Source: Petralouisia muris
Lineage (GTDB): Bacteria > Bacillota > Clostridia > Lachnospirales > Lachnospiraceae
Reading direction: 5' to 3'
Assembly: GCF_004793545.1 (NCBI RefSeq)
Contig: NZ_SRYA01000001.1
Span: 1 to 64,000, forward strand
DNA length: 64,000 bases
Notes under the pieces: generated by a model
What the model saw: the letters and a program-made list of their open reading frames with translations, nothing else
The model's database searches: none
What the model was told of the DNA's origin: nothing
Made by a program: the position numbers and the translations under genes
Part shown: piece after piece, positions 44,128-53,204 of the stretch
Numbering within the stretch: position 1 is the first letter of the stretch
Layout of the letters: every line of letters starts with the position of its first letter

Positions 44128-47100
44128 TTATATCTTTGCCAACACCTGATATTTCTTCCCATCCCTTGCGGTCTGTACCTTTTCATAATTAACTTTTACA
44201 CCATCGTCCAAATCTATTTCTATTCTTGACAGCGCCAAATGTCCTATTTTTTCATCGTATTCCTGACATTCTTTTAATTGTTTTTGTAATTTTTCTTTTC
44301 GTTTAGTGGCTGCCGCCACTTCTCTTGCATTTCCACTATTATCAATCATGTCTTGCATACGCTCCATTTCACTTTCATAAATGCGTTCCATGCGGTGTAA
44401 ATAATCTACTCGTAAGTTTCCAATTGTATCTGCATTATAGCGGTGCATATAAATAAGCGCTTTAAAACCGTTTCGTTTCCCACTGTCAAAGAGCCAGTAA
44501 ATCGGGCGTTTCTGGTATACTTTTAGATGGTCAGCATAAAAATCTTTCAGAAAATAGTTACGGATGACTTCTCTTGAAGAATTCCCTTTATTCCCTAATG
44601 CCTGTGCAATAAAATCCAGATTTTCTTCTAAAGTTTCCTCACCATAGATAGTTTTCACAAATTCTGTAAATCTGTTCACAACATCATCTGTAAAATATTC
44701 TTCATCTGTAATTGGAATGATATTATCTGCATCTATTTTCCAACACTCCAATGGTTCTTTTCCTTCTACTGGTAAATAATAAAATGGCGTTCCCAATTCT
44801 CCAAATGTATATTTCCCATCCAGTCGAAGATTCGCAGTATCGGCAAAGGTTCCACCATAATATGTATATATATCTGCCATATCTCCGCCTGCAAACATCA
44901 GACCCGCTTGATCGAGAGAATATCGCCCGAACATACAGCCTACCGCATAGGAAATAAAGCTGCGGATATCTCTGCCTAAATCAGCTTTGCGGACTGTAAT
45001 ATCTTTGTCTGCTACTTCTGGTGTCAGTTCATCTTGTAAACCGTAAATATCAATGAAAATGCGGTTAAGTTCTTCTTCATTTGATTTCAATTCCGAAAAG
45101 TGAGTTTCACATTCATTTGCCCACCAAAAGAAAGCATCTTCTACACGATACTGCCATTTACCCTCATTAGCTCTTTCTTTTGACTTTAAACTTAATGCCA
45201 CTAAAGGATGTTGTTGAAAATCCCACGAAGTTTCAAAAGAATCCCAATCATGTCTACATATTTCAACATTATGTTCTGACAGTACATTTACTTCTAACAT
45301 GTTTTCATTGCATTTTTCAAATGGCAAATTATTCATATCTGCGTTTTGTAAAGACAAACTTGGATTAAGGATATTTATAAAATATTGTGTAACACATGAA
45401 TTTAAAAAGGCTAATATATATAGCAAATTATCATCTTCTGAAAAAAGCATTGGTCCTTTATTTGAGTCAAAGATGTGCATATTACTATATCTAAAAGAAT
45501 TTTTACCTGTTGTTAATGAACTCCATGTTATTCCAGGATGAAAATAAAATGCAATACCTGTAAATCTTACAGCTTTATTAATTTTATAATATTTTTTCAA
45601 TGCTTCTCCTGCATTGTAAAACATAACCACTAAATCATTGTTCCCATACCAAGTCCTAAATTCTCCACCTTTGTTGTGAGGGAACCATTTACATCCACTT
45701 TTAGCAGAATCTTCTACGCTTTTAGAGCATAATGATATGTCATCAAAGCATACTTCATACCACATTCTGAGATATAAATCATTATTGCCAGTTGTTAATC
45801 CTCTCGTAACTTCAGAAACACTTGATAATGGCAAAAAAGTATAAAAATCCTTAATTGCATTAGAATGCACCCAATATGCCACCGGACTTCCCGGAATTTT
45901 CGTAAAATTATCCTGCACCGCCATATAGCGATTTTCTCCTGCAAGAAACATCTCTTCCTTGCCTTTCTGGGTCGTCGGCTCAATCAGTCTGCAATATACT
46001 CCCTTATATTCCTCCACATGGCTTTTCCTCATCACAAAGCTGGTGGTCTGCACAACTTCCCCGCCAATTTCTTCAAAGGCTCTTGCCCCTAAATGAGCCA
46101 TATTCACAGTATCTATCATTTGCAATTTAGCCCGCAGTTTTTCAAAGCTGGACAAAAACATCCATGCATGCTGTGTAATCATAGCTTGATAGCCATTCTT
46201 ACATAACATCTCCCCACATCTCACAATAAACACCGCAAACAGATCACTCTTGCTGTCTGGATAATTCTTCTTTACATATTTATTTAATTTCTCATTTCCA
46301 TTTGAAATCCCCATATAGGGGGGATTTGTCACTACAATATCATACTTCTGTGATAAAATTTTTGCCTGCTTTGCCAATGTTGGAACGATCTGATTGCATT
46401 CATTATACCAACCAATCATAATAACATTTTCAAGAGTCGCTTCTGCCGTTTGCTCCCATGCTTTCAGGAATCCATCATAATCACGCATCTCTACATTAAG
46501 AATCGAACCATACTCCTTCGCGTCCACAAACGTATGCAATAAATACTGCAAAGTTTCCCTATGTTCCTCCCGAAGCAGGAAATCCCCCATTTCCTTGTCA
46601 TACTGTATGCCGTTACTTTCCTGTATTGCACACAAATTAGGCTCTATCCCAAGAGTCAAAAATCTTCTGTTATAAGAGCGCGCTTTCATCATGATTGCAA
46701 AGTACGCAAGCTGGAACGCACGATCATCAATATCAAGACCATAAATGCTATTCTCCACAATACTCTTAGCAGCATCCCTTCGGCTATATCCATAGCTTTC
46801 ATATATCTGCATTAAGACATCAAATGCATACACAAGAATGTGGCCGCTCCCCATGCATGGATCAATGATCTTGATTTCTTCCGGCTTTGTATTTTTATAT
46901 TCTTCCCGGATCATTTTCAGCTGCTGTTCCACATCCACTTCCTGCTCTGCCTCATTCAGATAGTAGATCCATTGTTTTTTCAGTTCTTCATCTTCATGTC
47001 CTTCCAACCACAGTCTGCCGACGCTGTTTTCTATCATGTAACGGACAATCCAGTCCGGCGTAAAAAGCTGAGTGGCTGCCGGAATACGTTCTTTTGTAAT

Positions 47101-47877
47101 TTTTACATTCTTTTTCAGTAACGCAAATGTTTCGTCTTTCGGCTCTGTATTGTAATACTGATACATCCAGCCAATAATTTCTACCTGCCCGGTTGGCTTT
47201 CCATCCGCTCCAAGATTGCTGATATTGAAGTCACTTTCCGCGATGTCATGTATCAAATGGTAGACAATACCATCCTGATCTGTAACAGAAACATTCAATA
47301 AAAGTTCGGTATAATCAGAGGTCTTTTCAAACAGTTTCGGCAAATACCCATTCAACCCATTGCATTGTTTGATAAAAAGAAAACGAAAAAGCGCATCCAC
47401 CTGATTGTCATTTTTCAACTGCAGAATATGTTCTGTTTCTTGCTGTGTAAACTCGATTTCAGCATCAAAGGGGGCTGTTACCAAATCCGGTTCCAGCTTC
47501 CCGCTTTCCGAAGATAATACCCGGATATGTGCCGGCATATAATCATTGACCTCCATAAATCGTATTGCAATCAGGCGGTTGAACCATGTATAAGCCACTT
47601 CCTCTAACACATTGCGGTATGCGTCTTTATACTCTAACTGTAACGCTTTTTTCCGGATTACGCTTACCAGTTCCCTGCGCTGCTTTATTTCCTCCCTCTG
47701 AATGGCGTACGGTTCCTTTGTTCCAATATCATAAAATTCTGCATCCTGCGTCGATTGAGGCAGAGCGTCTTTGACGCCTTCCTCTGTTATGCCTAACAGT
47801 CCTGCTTTATATCTAATGTCTGCAATCAGTTTATTTCTCGCCCAGATAGAAAAATTTTTTATGGCTGTCTTATCCAT
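44128..47877 (-). CDS. pglX: BREX type 1 adenine-specific DNA methyltransferase PglX
   Basis: Large N6-adenine methyltransferase of 1249 residues that marks host DNA and specifies the BREX recognition site. N-terminal helical region IKNFSIWARNKLIADIRYKAGLLG is typical of BREX-1 PglX. SAM-binding motif I is IDPCMGSGHILVYAFD (about residue 325), the catalytic motif IV is NPPYMG (about residue 530), and QLFTPDWIVRYMIENSVGR precedes the fold. The C-terminal half contains target recognition and a coiled-coil (YESEMERMQDMIDNSG). ATG at 47877 with AGGAG; it overlaps the brxC end region. No disruption seen across the full length, unlike many PglX genes with phase-variable tracts. Confidence 0.95.
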   Translation of the reverse strand: MDKTAIKNFSIWARNKLIADIRYKAGLLGITEEGVKDALPQSTQDAEFYDIGTKEPYAIQREEIKQRRELVSVIRKKALQLEYKDAYRNVLEEVAYTWFNRLIAIRFMEVNDYMPAHIRVLSSESGKLEPDLVTAPFDAEIEFTQQETEHILQLKNDNQVDALFRFLFIKQCNGLNGYLPKLFEKTSDYTELLLNVSVTDQDGIVYHLIHDIAESDFNISNLGADGKPTGQVEIIGWMYQYYNTEPKDETFALLKKNVKITKERIPAATQLFTPDWIVRYMIENSVGRLWLEGHEDEELKKQWIYYLNEAEQEVDVEQQLKMIREEYKNTKPEEIKIIDPCMGSGHILVYAFDVLMQIYESYGYSRRDAAKSIVENSIYGLDIDDRAFQLAYFAIMMKARSYNRRFLTLGIEPNLCAIQESNGIQYDKEMGDFLLREEHRETLQYLLHTFVDAKEYGSILNVEMRDYDGFLKAWEQTAEATLENVIMIGWYNECNQIVPTLAKQAKILSQKYDIVVTNPPYMGISNGNEKLNKYVKKNYPDSKSDLFAVFIVRCGEMLCKNGYQAMITQHAWMFLSSFEKLRAKLQMIDTVNMAHLGARAFEEIGGEVVQTTSFVMRKSHVEEYKGVYCRLIEPTTQKGKEEMFLAGENRYMAVQDNFTKIPGSPVAYWVHSNAIKDFYTFLPLSSVSEVTRGLTTGNNDLYLRMWYEVCFDDISLCSKSVEDSAKSGCKWFPHNKGGEFRTWYGNNDLVVMFYNAGEALKKYYKINKAVRFTGIAFYFHPGITWSSLTTGKNSFRYSNMHIFDSNKGPMLFSEDDNLLYILAFLNSCVTQYFINILNPSLSLQNADMNNLPFEKCNENMLEVNVLSEHNVEICRHDWDSFETSWDFQQHPLVALSLKSKERANEGKWQYRVEDAFFWWANECETHFSELKSNEEELNRIFIDIYGLQDELTPEVADKDITVRKADLGRDIRSFISYAVGCMFGRYSLDQAGLMFAGGDMADIYTYYGGTFADTANLRLDGKYTFGELGTPFYYLPVEGKEPLECWKIDADNIIPITDEEYFTDDVVNRFTEFVKTIYGEETLEENLDFIAQALGNKGNSSREVIRNYFLKDFYADHLKVYQKRPIYWLFDSGKRNGFKALIYMHRYNADTIGNLRVDYLHRMERIYESEMERMQDMIDNSGNAREVAAATKRKEKLQKQLKECQEYDEKIGHLALSRIEIDLDDGVKVNYEKVQTARDGKKYQVLAKI

Positions 47878-47887
47878 ACCAACACTC

Positions 47888-50800
47888 CTAAAATTCAATA
47901 TTTACAATCGTATCTGCATCCAGCTCACTCATTAATTTTAACCGAAGTTCATCAATATAACGTTCTACATCTTCCTTATTTTCAATGTGCCATGAGGAAG
48001 TTTTTGCTATTTTCTTGAATGAGATATTTTTTACTCGTTTACACTGAAACCCATTTTCTTCTGCAACTTTACTTACTTGCTGCTCTATCAAATCTGTATC
48101 ATACCGTCCGTTTTCTTTTGCCTCCGCTTCAAGTTTCTTTCTAATTTCTTCCGCTTTTTTTATAGCAATTTCCTGATCCAGCTTATCCATTTCATTCAAA
48201 AGACGGATTTTTAAGGTTTCTGCCCGGTCAGCGTAACCTCGCAATATAGACACATTCGTGCAGCCGTTTGCTCCGTTCTCAATTTCACGGAACAATTCAA
48301 TATACCTGTTTTGTTTACTTTCTTTATATTCCTTTGTATTTAACACTTCAAACACTCTCTTCCTGGATTCTGACACGGAATCAAGCACAGGTACCAGCTG
48401 TTCATCCAACACTTTCGTATATGCATCTGTAAACTGTTTCAATAGTTCCGGAAGTTTTGGAATATCTGCGAATGGTTTCTCTTTTTTTATAATTGTCCGA
48501 ATTGCGTCCACAACGTTCTCCAGTTCGGCGTCTACGATATAAGTTTTACTGTCATCATATTTTTCCAGATATAATAATGCCTTGTCGAAAATGCTTTTCT
48601 GTTCCCCTGCGAAGAATGCCTTAATTGGTTCATAGTCTTCTGCAAAATCAAGCAAGTCATCCTGTTTCCTGGATACTGTCTGGAAAAATTCTACCGGAGA
48701 CTGAATCTGCACAATATCCGACATGATGCTAATACCTTCTTCCATCACTTTTAATCCTGGATACTTAGCCCTGTCATAATCTTTTTTTGCAACCCGAAGT
48801 TCTGTAATGAGCTTATCTGCAAAGGAAAGAAAGAAATTCATGACTGCGTCTTCATCCTCAGAGGGACTAGTGGTATGAAACAGTTCTTTTAAAATATCGC
48901 GAACTGTTTTTTTATCTTTATCCGCTACGCGGATACGCTCTTCCAGCATCAGCTTTTCTGCAAAGGCTTTCTTTGTAATATAATTGACGATTTCCTCTGG
49001 CTCCTTATTCATCATAGTAACACTTGCGCCGTTAACAGAAAAAGACACATCTCCCCGCTTGAACAGTTTCGCCACAAGCCACTGAATATCACTTTCTACA
49101 AATCCATAAGGCGCTTTCATAAATCTATCCTTTATGGATTTCATGGATGTCTTTACATGCATCCGACTGTTTCCTGCAACATACTGTAATACATCATCCA
49201 GTGCATGGACATTAGGCTCTGTGCCGTCCTCCAGATTAAGGGTAATCTGATTGCTGCTTTTCAAGAGCCTTCGAATGTCATCCTCTCCCATGACAGCGTC
49301 AATATAATCCAGTTTGTGATATACGGTCTTTACTAATCTGTTCAAAGCTTCACCGATTCTTGCTGACACATCTTTTACACTGATCTGCGCCCGATCCCCA
49401 TTCACATAGATCACTGCTTCCTTTAAGGATTCCGTCAAAAACAACTTGGCATTACTGTTACGCTCACTCATTTCCAGTCTTTTTGCCTCCTTGATGCTCT
49501 CATACTTGGATAATGCAGAAAATGTATTTAATCGCAGGAATTTTTCAATCTTCAGGTATCTCCGTATCTCATCTATAAATGCACGGTCATCTGGAAGAAC
49601 TGCAAGCACTTCTCTCCCCTGTCCTGATACCATTCTAAGTGTTGTTTCATCCGTGCTATAATCAGACGCCGGAGTAAGAATATGCACCCCGATATCAAAA
49701 TTCTGTGTGGACTTATATGGTCTGTCATCCACAGTCTGATTGAACGAAAAGGAATACCTGCCGCCTAATACAGGATATTTATATTTCTTATCTGTAAAAA
49801 TATCCTCGAAAATCATTTCAGATACTTTATTGATAATCTCTGCCGTCTCTATGCTCTGGCTTTCAATTTCTCTGTTGATTTCCTGCTCTTCGTCCGTAAG
49901 GAATACATAAATATCCCCATTTTTCTGAACAAGGTTCTGACGTATCAACACTTTCAATGCGTCTTCTACTTTTTCCTTCAGCGCAATTCTGTCATCATCA
50001 ATATTGGATGCCATGAGACTTGTAATATTGTCGATATTTGCTGTAACAACTTTATCCACATACTTAATCATGAAAAGCACTTTGAGGACGTCCACTGCAA
50101 ATACTTTTTCTTTGTGTTCCGGATTGATCCTGTCATTCTCATAGGCCCGAATAATAACTCCACGGTGGCTGTGGTCTAAGAAATTTTCCAGCGCATCATA
50201 AAAAGCATGAAATGGAATAATGGTCCCTACTTCATTTTCTTTATATTCCATTGCTGACTCTTTAAACATTGCCAGCATGGAACGTTCTCCTTCTGACAGA
50301 TGCTTTCCAGATGCACCATGGGTACGAATAGAGGCCAATACACTTGCAAGGAGATTGAATTGATAAGGCACAAATGGATACACGCACACAAAATCATTTT
50401 CATCTGCATACAATTTCTTTTCCACGCCATCATGAAATGTAATCAGGTTCTTAATAATAGTTGCCTTCTGACCATATAACAAGCGTAAAGTCTGTGCAGG
50501 AGTCTCCTTCTTTTCCAGGATTCTTTTCTTGATTACTTCATCTACATTTGCAGAAGAAAGAGATAACCTGGTATCAAAACGTCCCTGAATTTTTGAAAAA
50601 TCATTTCCCTTTACCTTTGTCACGGAATCAATATCCTGCTGGCTGGTTACAATCACCCACGCCTTACCCATACATTCCTTGCCAAGTTCTTCTGTTACGG
50701 TCTGTAAGTTTAACATCAGCTTTGAGTCTTCTCCGATATACTGACCAATTTCATCTACCAGGAAAACTACATGATGGTGATTCCCCTTGCGGTCAATATA

Positions 50801-51544
50801 GGCTTTCACACGTTTTGCAAAATCCTCAATGCTAATCTGATATGGTTCTGCCGCCTTTTCACACCAGTTACGAGCCGCCGCCTCACTCATAAATTCCATT
50901 TCGGCGAGAACTTCCACAACATCATCCTGAATAAAATCAAAGTCCTGTCTGGAATCTTCCCATGCTTCTCCGTACATTTCTTCAAATTTCTGTTTGAACT
51001 CCTGGTATCGTCCTTCCTCTGTCAGCTTCCTTTCCAAATCTGCCACGAAAGGCATTGCTCCACAAAAGCCCTGCATTTCATGAAATACTTTTAAGAATAC
51101 ATGAACGATTGCATCCTTATTCTGTTTGCTGCCTCCGTCGCTTTTCGAATCTATATTAAAAAGCACAACATCTGTATCCGTATCAGCTGCCAGCTTCATA
51201 TCTGCAAGCACATTTTTGTCTTCAATCTTTTTATCCTCTGCAAAATAATCAATGGCCCTTTTATCGCCCACAGACTTATTTTCCAGCAAATAAGAAAGGA
51301 TTTTTAAAAAGTGAGATTTACCGCTTCCAAAAAAACCGGAAATCCATACGCCCATTTTGGGAGTAGCGCCAACAATCCCCTTTTTATATGCGGAAAAGAA
51401 ATCCGCAAAGTGTTTCTGTAATTCCTTTGTCACTACATACTCATCCAACTCCTGGGCTGCGTTTTCCGCTTCACTCTGCCCCACAATGATTACGCCCTGT
51501 ATGTCACGGTCAATCTCCTTTTCAAACATTTCTTTCATTAACAT
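47888..51544 (-). CDS. brxC: BREX P-loop ATPase BrxC
   Basis: AAA+-like ATPase of 1218 residues (PglY/BrxC family), a core BREX component. Walker A is GFFGSGKSH at residues 70-77 after the typical start EKEIDRDIQGVIIVGQ; Walker B and sensor region are HHVVFLVDEIGQYIG, and AWVIVTSQQDID is the sensor. The long C-terminal half is helical. GGAGG is 9 bases before the ATG. It overlaps the ribosome site of pglX and follows brxB by 65 bases. No frameshift seen. Confidence 0.95.
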   Translation of the reverse strand: MLMKEMFEKEIDRDIQGVIIVGQSEAENAAQELDEYVVTKELQKHFADFFSAYKKGIVGATPKMGVWISGFFGSGKSHFLKILSYLLENKSVGDKRAIDYFAEDKKIEDKNVLADMKLAADTDTDVVLFNIDSKSDGGSKQNKDAIVHVFLKVFHEMQGFCGAMPFVADLERKLTEEGRYQEFKQKFEEMYGEAWEDSRQDFDFIQDDVVEVLAEMEFMSEAAARNWCEKAAEPYQISIEDFAKRVKAYIDRKGNHHHVVFLVDEIGQYIGEDSKLMLNLQTVTEELGKECMGKAWVIVTSQQDIDSVTKVKGNDFSKIQGRFDTRLSLSSANVDEVIKKRILEKKETPAQTLRLLYGQKATIIKNLITFHDGVEKKLYADENDFVCVYPFVPYQFNLLASVLASIRTHGASGKHLSEGERSMLAMFKESAMEYKENEVGTIIPFHAFYDALENFLDHSHRGVIIRAYENDRINPEHKEKVFAVDVLKVLFMIKYVDKVVTANIDNITSLMASNIDDDRIALKEKVEDALKVLIRQNLVQKNGDIYVFLTDEEQEINREIESQSIETAEIINKVSEMIFEDIFTDKKYKYPVLGGRYSFSFNQTVDDRPYKSTQNFDIGVHILTPASDYSTDETTLRMVSGQGREVLAVLPDDRAFIDEIRRYLKIEKFLRLNTFSALSKYESIKEAKRLEMSERNSNAKLFLTESLKEAVIYVNGDRAQISVKDVSARIGEALNRLVKTVYHKLDYIDAVMGEDDIRRLLKSSNQITLNLEDGTEPNVHALDDVLQYVAGNSRMHVKTSMKSIKDRFMKAPYGFVESDIQWLVAKLFKRGDVSFSVNGASVTMMNKEPEEIVNYITKKAFAEKLMLEERIRVADKDKKTVRDILKELFHTTSPSEDEDAVMNFFLSFADKLITELRVAKKDYDRAKYPGLKVMEEGISIMSDIVQIQSPVEFFQTVSRKQDDLLDFAEDYEPIKAFFAGEQKSIFDKALLYLEKYDDSKTYIVDAELENVVDAIRTIIKKEKPFADIPKLPELLKQFTDAYTKVLDEQLVPVLDSVSESRKRVFEVLNTKEYKESKQNRYIELFREIENGANGCTNVSILRGYADRAETLKIRLLNEMDKLDQEIAIKKAEEIRKKLEAEAKENGRYDTDLIEQQVSKVAEENGFQCKRVKNISFKKIAKTSSWHIENKEDVERYIDELRLKLMSELDADTIVNIEF

Positions 51545-51609
51545 TTGTCGTACCCTCCTGAGAAATCATTCGTTTTCATCCTTCCATTACTGACTTTGCT
51601 TTATGTTAT

Positions 51610-52203
51610 CTACCGAACCAGGCGGAACGCCCGATAATAATTGTCTTCCGGATATTCATTAAAAATGATTAACTCCTGTTCGGTGTAGGTGCCCGGATAG
51701 AATAAAACCATAGGTACGCTTGCAAAAGCCTGAGGCATATTGTAGAGAATTTTATTAAACACTTCCGGAGCCTGCAGCAGCGGGAAACATTTTCCTACCC
51801 CAGTCAAAAACACTACCGCATTCTTCGGCGTATGCTCTGCAATATATTTTACCAGCAGGTTCTCCTTATCCGTAATTTTTAACGTATGCTGAATCGCATC
51901 CTGCAGCTTCCTGATGCCGCGCTTTTTTTCCTGTGCGTAACACTTTTCCATAAAGTTCTTGCTTTGCAGGTGCTCTATCATCAAATCGTATAAATCATAT
52001 ACCATCAGTTCAAAACCATCTGCTCCTTTGAGGTTTTTATTTTTCAAACAGGAAATCTTATTTCTTACTGTCAGTTCATCTTCCGGCGCATAATCAAACA
52101 CCCAATAGTTGACCTCATTTGCCTTTCCCTTTGTCTGCCTGAAAGATGGTTTCTTTATCATCAATTCCATCTGCTCTAACCGTTCTTCAATATTTGCCAT
52201 CAT
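51610..52203 (-). CDS. brxB: BREX protein BrxB (DUF1788)
   Basis: Protein of 197 residues of the DUF1788 family found second in type 1 BREX operons. Typical segments: the conserved DYAPEDELTVRNKI start of the core, FELMVYDLYDLMIEHL, AVVFLTGVGKCFPLLQAPEVFNKI and the C-terminal VPMVLFYPGTYTEQEL followed by NYYRAFRLV. Biochemical role is not well defined in the literature I know. Start overlaps the brxA stop (ATGA), implying coupled translation. Confidence 0.93.
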   Translation of the reverse strand: MMANIEERLEQMELMIKKPSFRQTKGKANEVNYWVFDYAPEDELTVRNKISCLKNKNLKGADGFELMVYDLYDLMIEHLQSKNFMEKCYAQEKKRGIRKLQDAIQHTLKITDKENLLVKYIAEHTPKNAVVFLTGVGKCFPLLQAPEVFNKILYNMPQAFASVPMVLFYPGTYTEQELIIFNEYPEDNYYRAFRLVR

Positions 52204-52823
52204 CTTACCCCCGAAAGAGCCTTTACGATCGGCTCCATATCATTGTCTGCAAGCCATCTTTCCATATCCGGTTCTAAGATCGGCTTGAAGATTTTTCTTA
52301 CATCCCTGCCCTTATCTGTCATACCAGCCTCAAATAGAAATGTCTTATAATTTCTCCCCAATTTTGCAATTGTGGCGTCCGTCCATCCAGCTACTTTTTC
52401 ACTTTGCAGCTGTTTGTCCTTAAAAAAAATATTTAAATCCCCTGGCTTATACTCATTGCTTCCAATGATCATTTTCTCTCGTATCACGTCATACACAAAA
52501 TCAAAAAATAACGTGTCATTTGCCATAACTGCTGCCAGATTAAAAATTTTTTGCGACGATACGTCTCCCTTTAAAAACACCGGATAAAAACTGTCCCCCA
52601 TCCCTTTGATTCTTGACGATACTGTATTGAAAATCTGTGCTGCTCTATCTGGCGTAGATGCTGCAAATATGTTTTCTGTTCTGCATAACTCTTTTACAGC
52701 TTCAAAACTCTTTCCCTCAGACAACAGCTTTACCTCATTGCGAAATTCCATAAACCAAAAAGAATGCTTGACTGCTCCAGCGCTATATTCCTTTCTTTCC
52801 ATGTAATCTATACACCTTTCCAT
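52200..52823 (-). CDS. brxA: BREX protein BrxA (DUF1819)
   Basis: Protein of 207 residues of the DUF1819 family, structurally a helical DNA-binding protein related to NusB-like folds in studied members. Conserved YSAGAVKHSFWFMEFRNEVKL at the N-terminus, NLAAVMANDTLFFDFVYDVIREKM in the middle and WTDATIAKLGRNYKTFLFEAG in the C-terminal wing. The ATG at 52823 overlaps the stop of the small upstream ORF (TAATG). An internal ATG at 52802 has a better ribosome site (GGAAAGGTG) and gives the more usual length, so either start is possible. Confidence 0.93.
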   Translation of the reverse strand: MERCIDYMERKEYSAGAVKHSFWFMEFRNEVKLLSEGKSFEAVKELCRTENIFAASTPDRAAQIFNTVSSRIKGMGDSFYPVFLKGDVSSQKIFNLAAVMANDTLFFDFVYDVIREKMIIGSNEYKPGDLNIFFKDKQLQSEKVAGWTDATIAKLGRNYKTFLFEAGMTDKGRDVRKIFKPILEPDMERWLADNDMEPIVKALSGVR

Positions 52824-53074
52824 TATGATTCTTTGCTCTTATACTCAAGAGCATACTTATTTGCGAAATGATTTGCGGATCTTTTTGAAATAGTGAAAAC
52901 TTGTTGGCAAATCATTTCGCTCACGGGTATATCTGCTCCATAATCTGGATTTGGTAAAATATCTAAGATATCATCTATCGTACTGTCATACATGATTTTA
53001 CCATAGATTTGATGGAAATGATACTGAAAATCAGGCATTGAAAAAGGGGCTGTCGGAAAATGAAATTCAGGCAC
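52823..53074 (-). CDS. Small ORF translationally coupled to brxA, unknown
   Basis: Up to 83 residues; TAA overlaps the brxA ATG as TAATG. The last 56 residues (MYDSTIDDILDILPNPDYGA and CQQVFTISKRSANHFANKYA) are plausibly a short helical protein or the C-terminal end of a longer gene. The first ~25 residues come partly from the flanking MITE-like arm, and no ribosome site precedes any candidate start (53074 non-ATG, 53038 ATG, 52996 ATG). Type 1 BREX operons often begin with a regulator; this may be its truncated remnant, but sequence similarity is not evident. Confidence 0.4.
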   Translation of the reverse strand: MPEFHFPTAPFSMPDFQYHFHQIYGKIMYDSTIDDILDILPNPDYGADIPVSEMICQQVFTISKRSANHFANKYALEYKSKES

Positions 53075-53142
53075 AAGGTATGGTTTTGATTTTCAAGAAT
53101 TTCTACCATATATTGTGTATAAATTTCATTTCCCGACAGCCC
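53046..53142. mobile_element. MITE-like inverted-repeat element upstream of BREX
   Basis: Two 21-base arms, GGGCTGTCGGAAAATGAAAT and its partner ending CCCGACAGCCC (53047-53067 and 53122-53142), are inverted with one mismatch and enclose about 54 A+T-rich bases. GGGCTGTC ends are common in IS terminal repeats. No convincing target duplication is visible. On the minus strand the right arm is followed by CCTTTTTC, so it could also act as a terminator. The flanks 53143-53204 hold only the purB 3' side and a weak promoter-like TTGCTT/TTTTAT. Confidence 0.6.
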
Positions 53143-53204
53143 TATAAAATCTAACTTTAAATGCGAAAGCAATGGGATAAAATTACAACGCATTTATCTT
53201 TTTG

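Noticed and set aside
44128-47877. Phase-variable homopolymer tract in pglX
   Set aside because: I saw no long mono- or dinucleotide run in the gene; the frame is open throughout.
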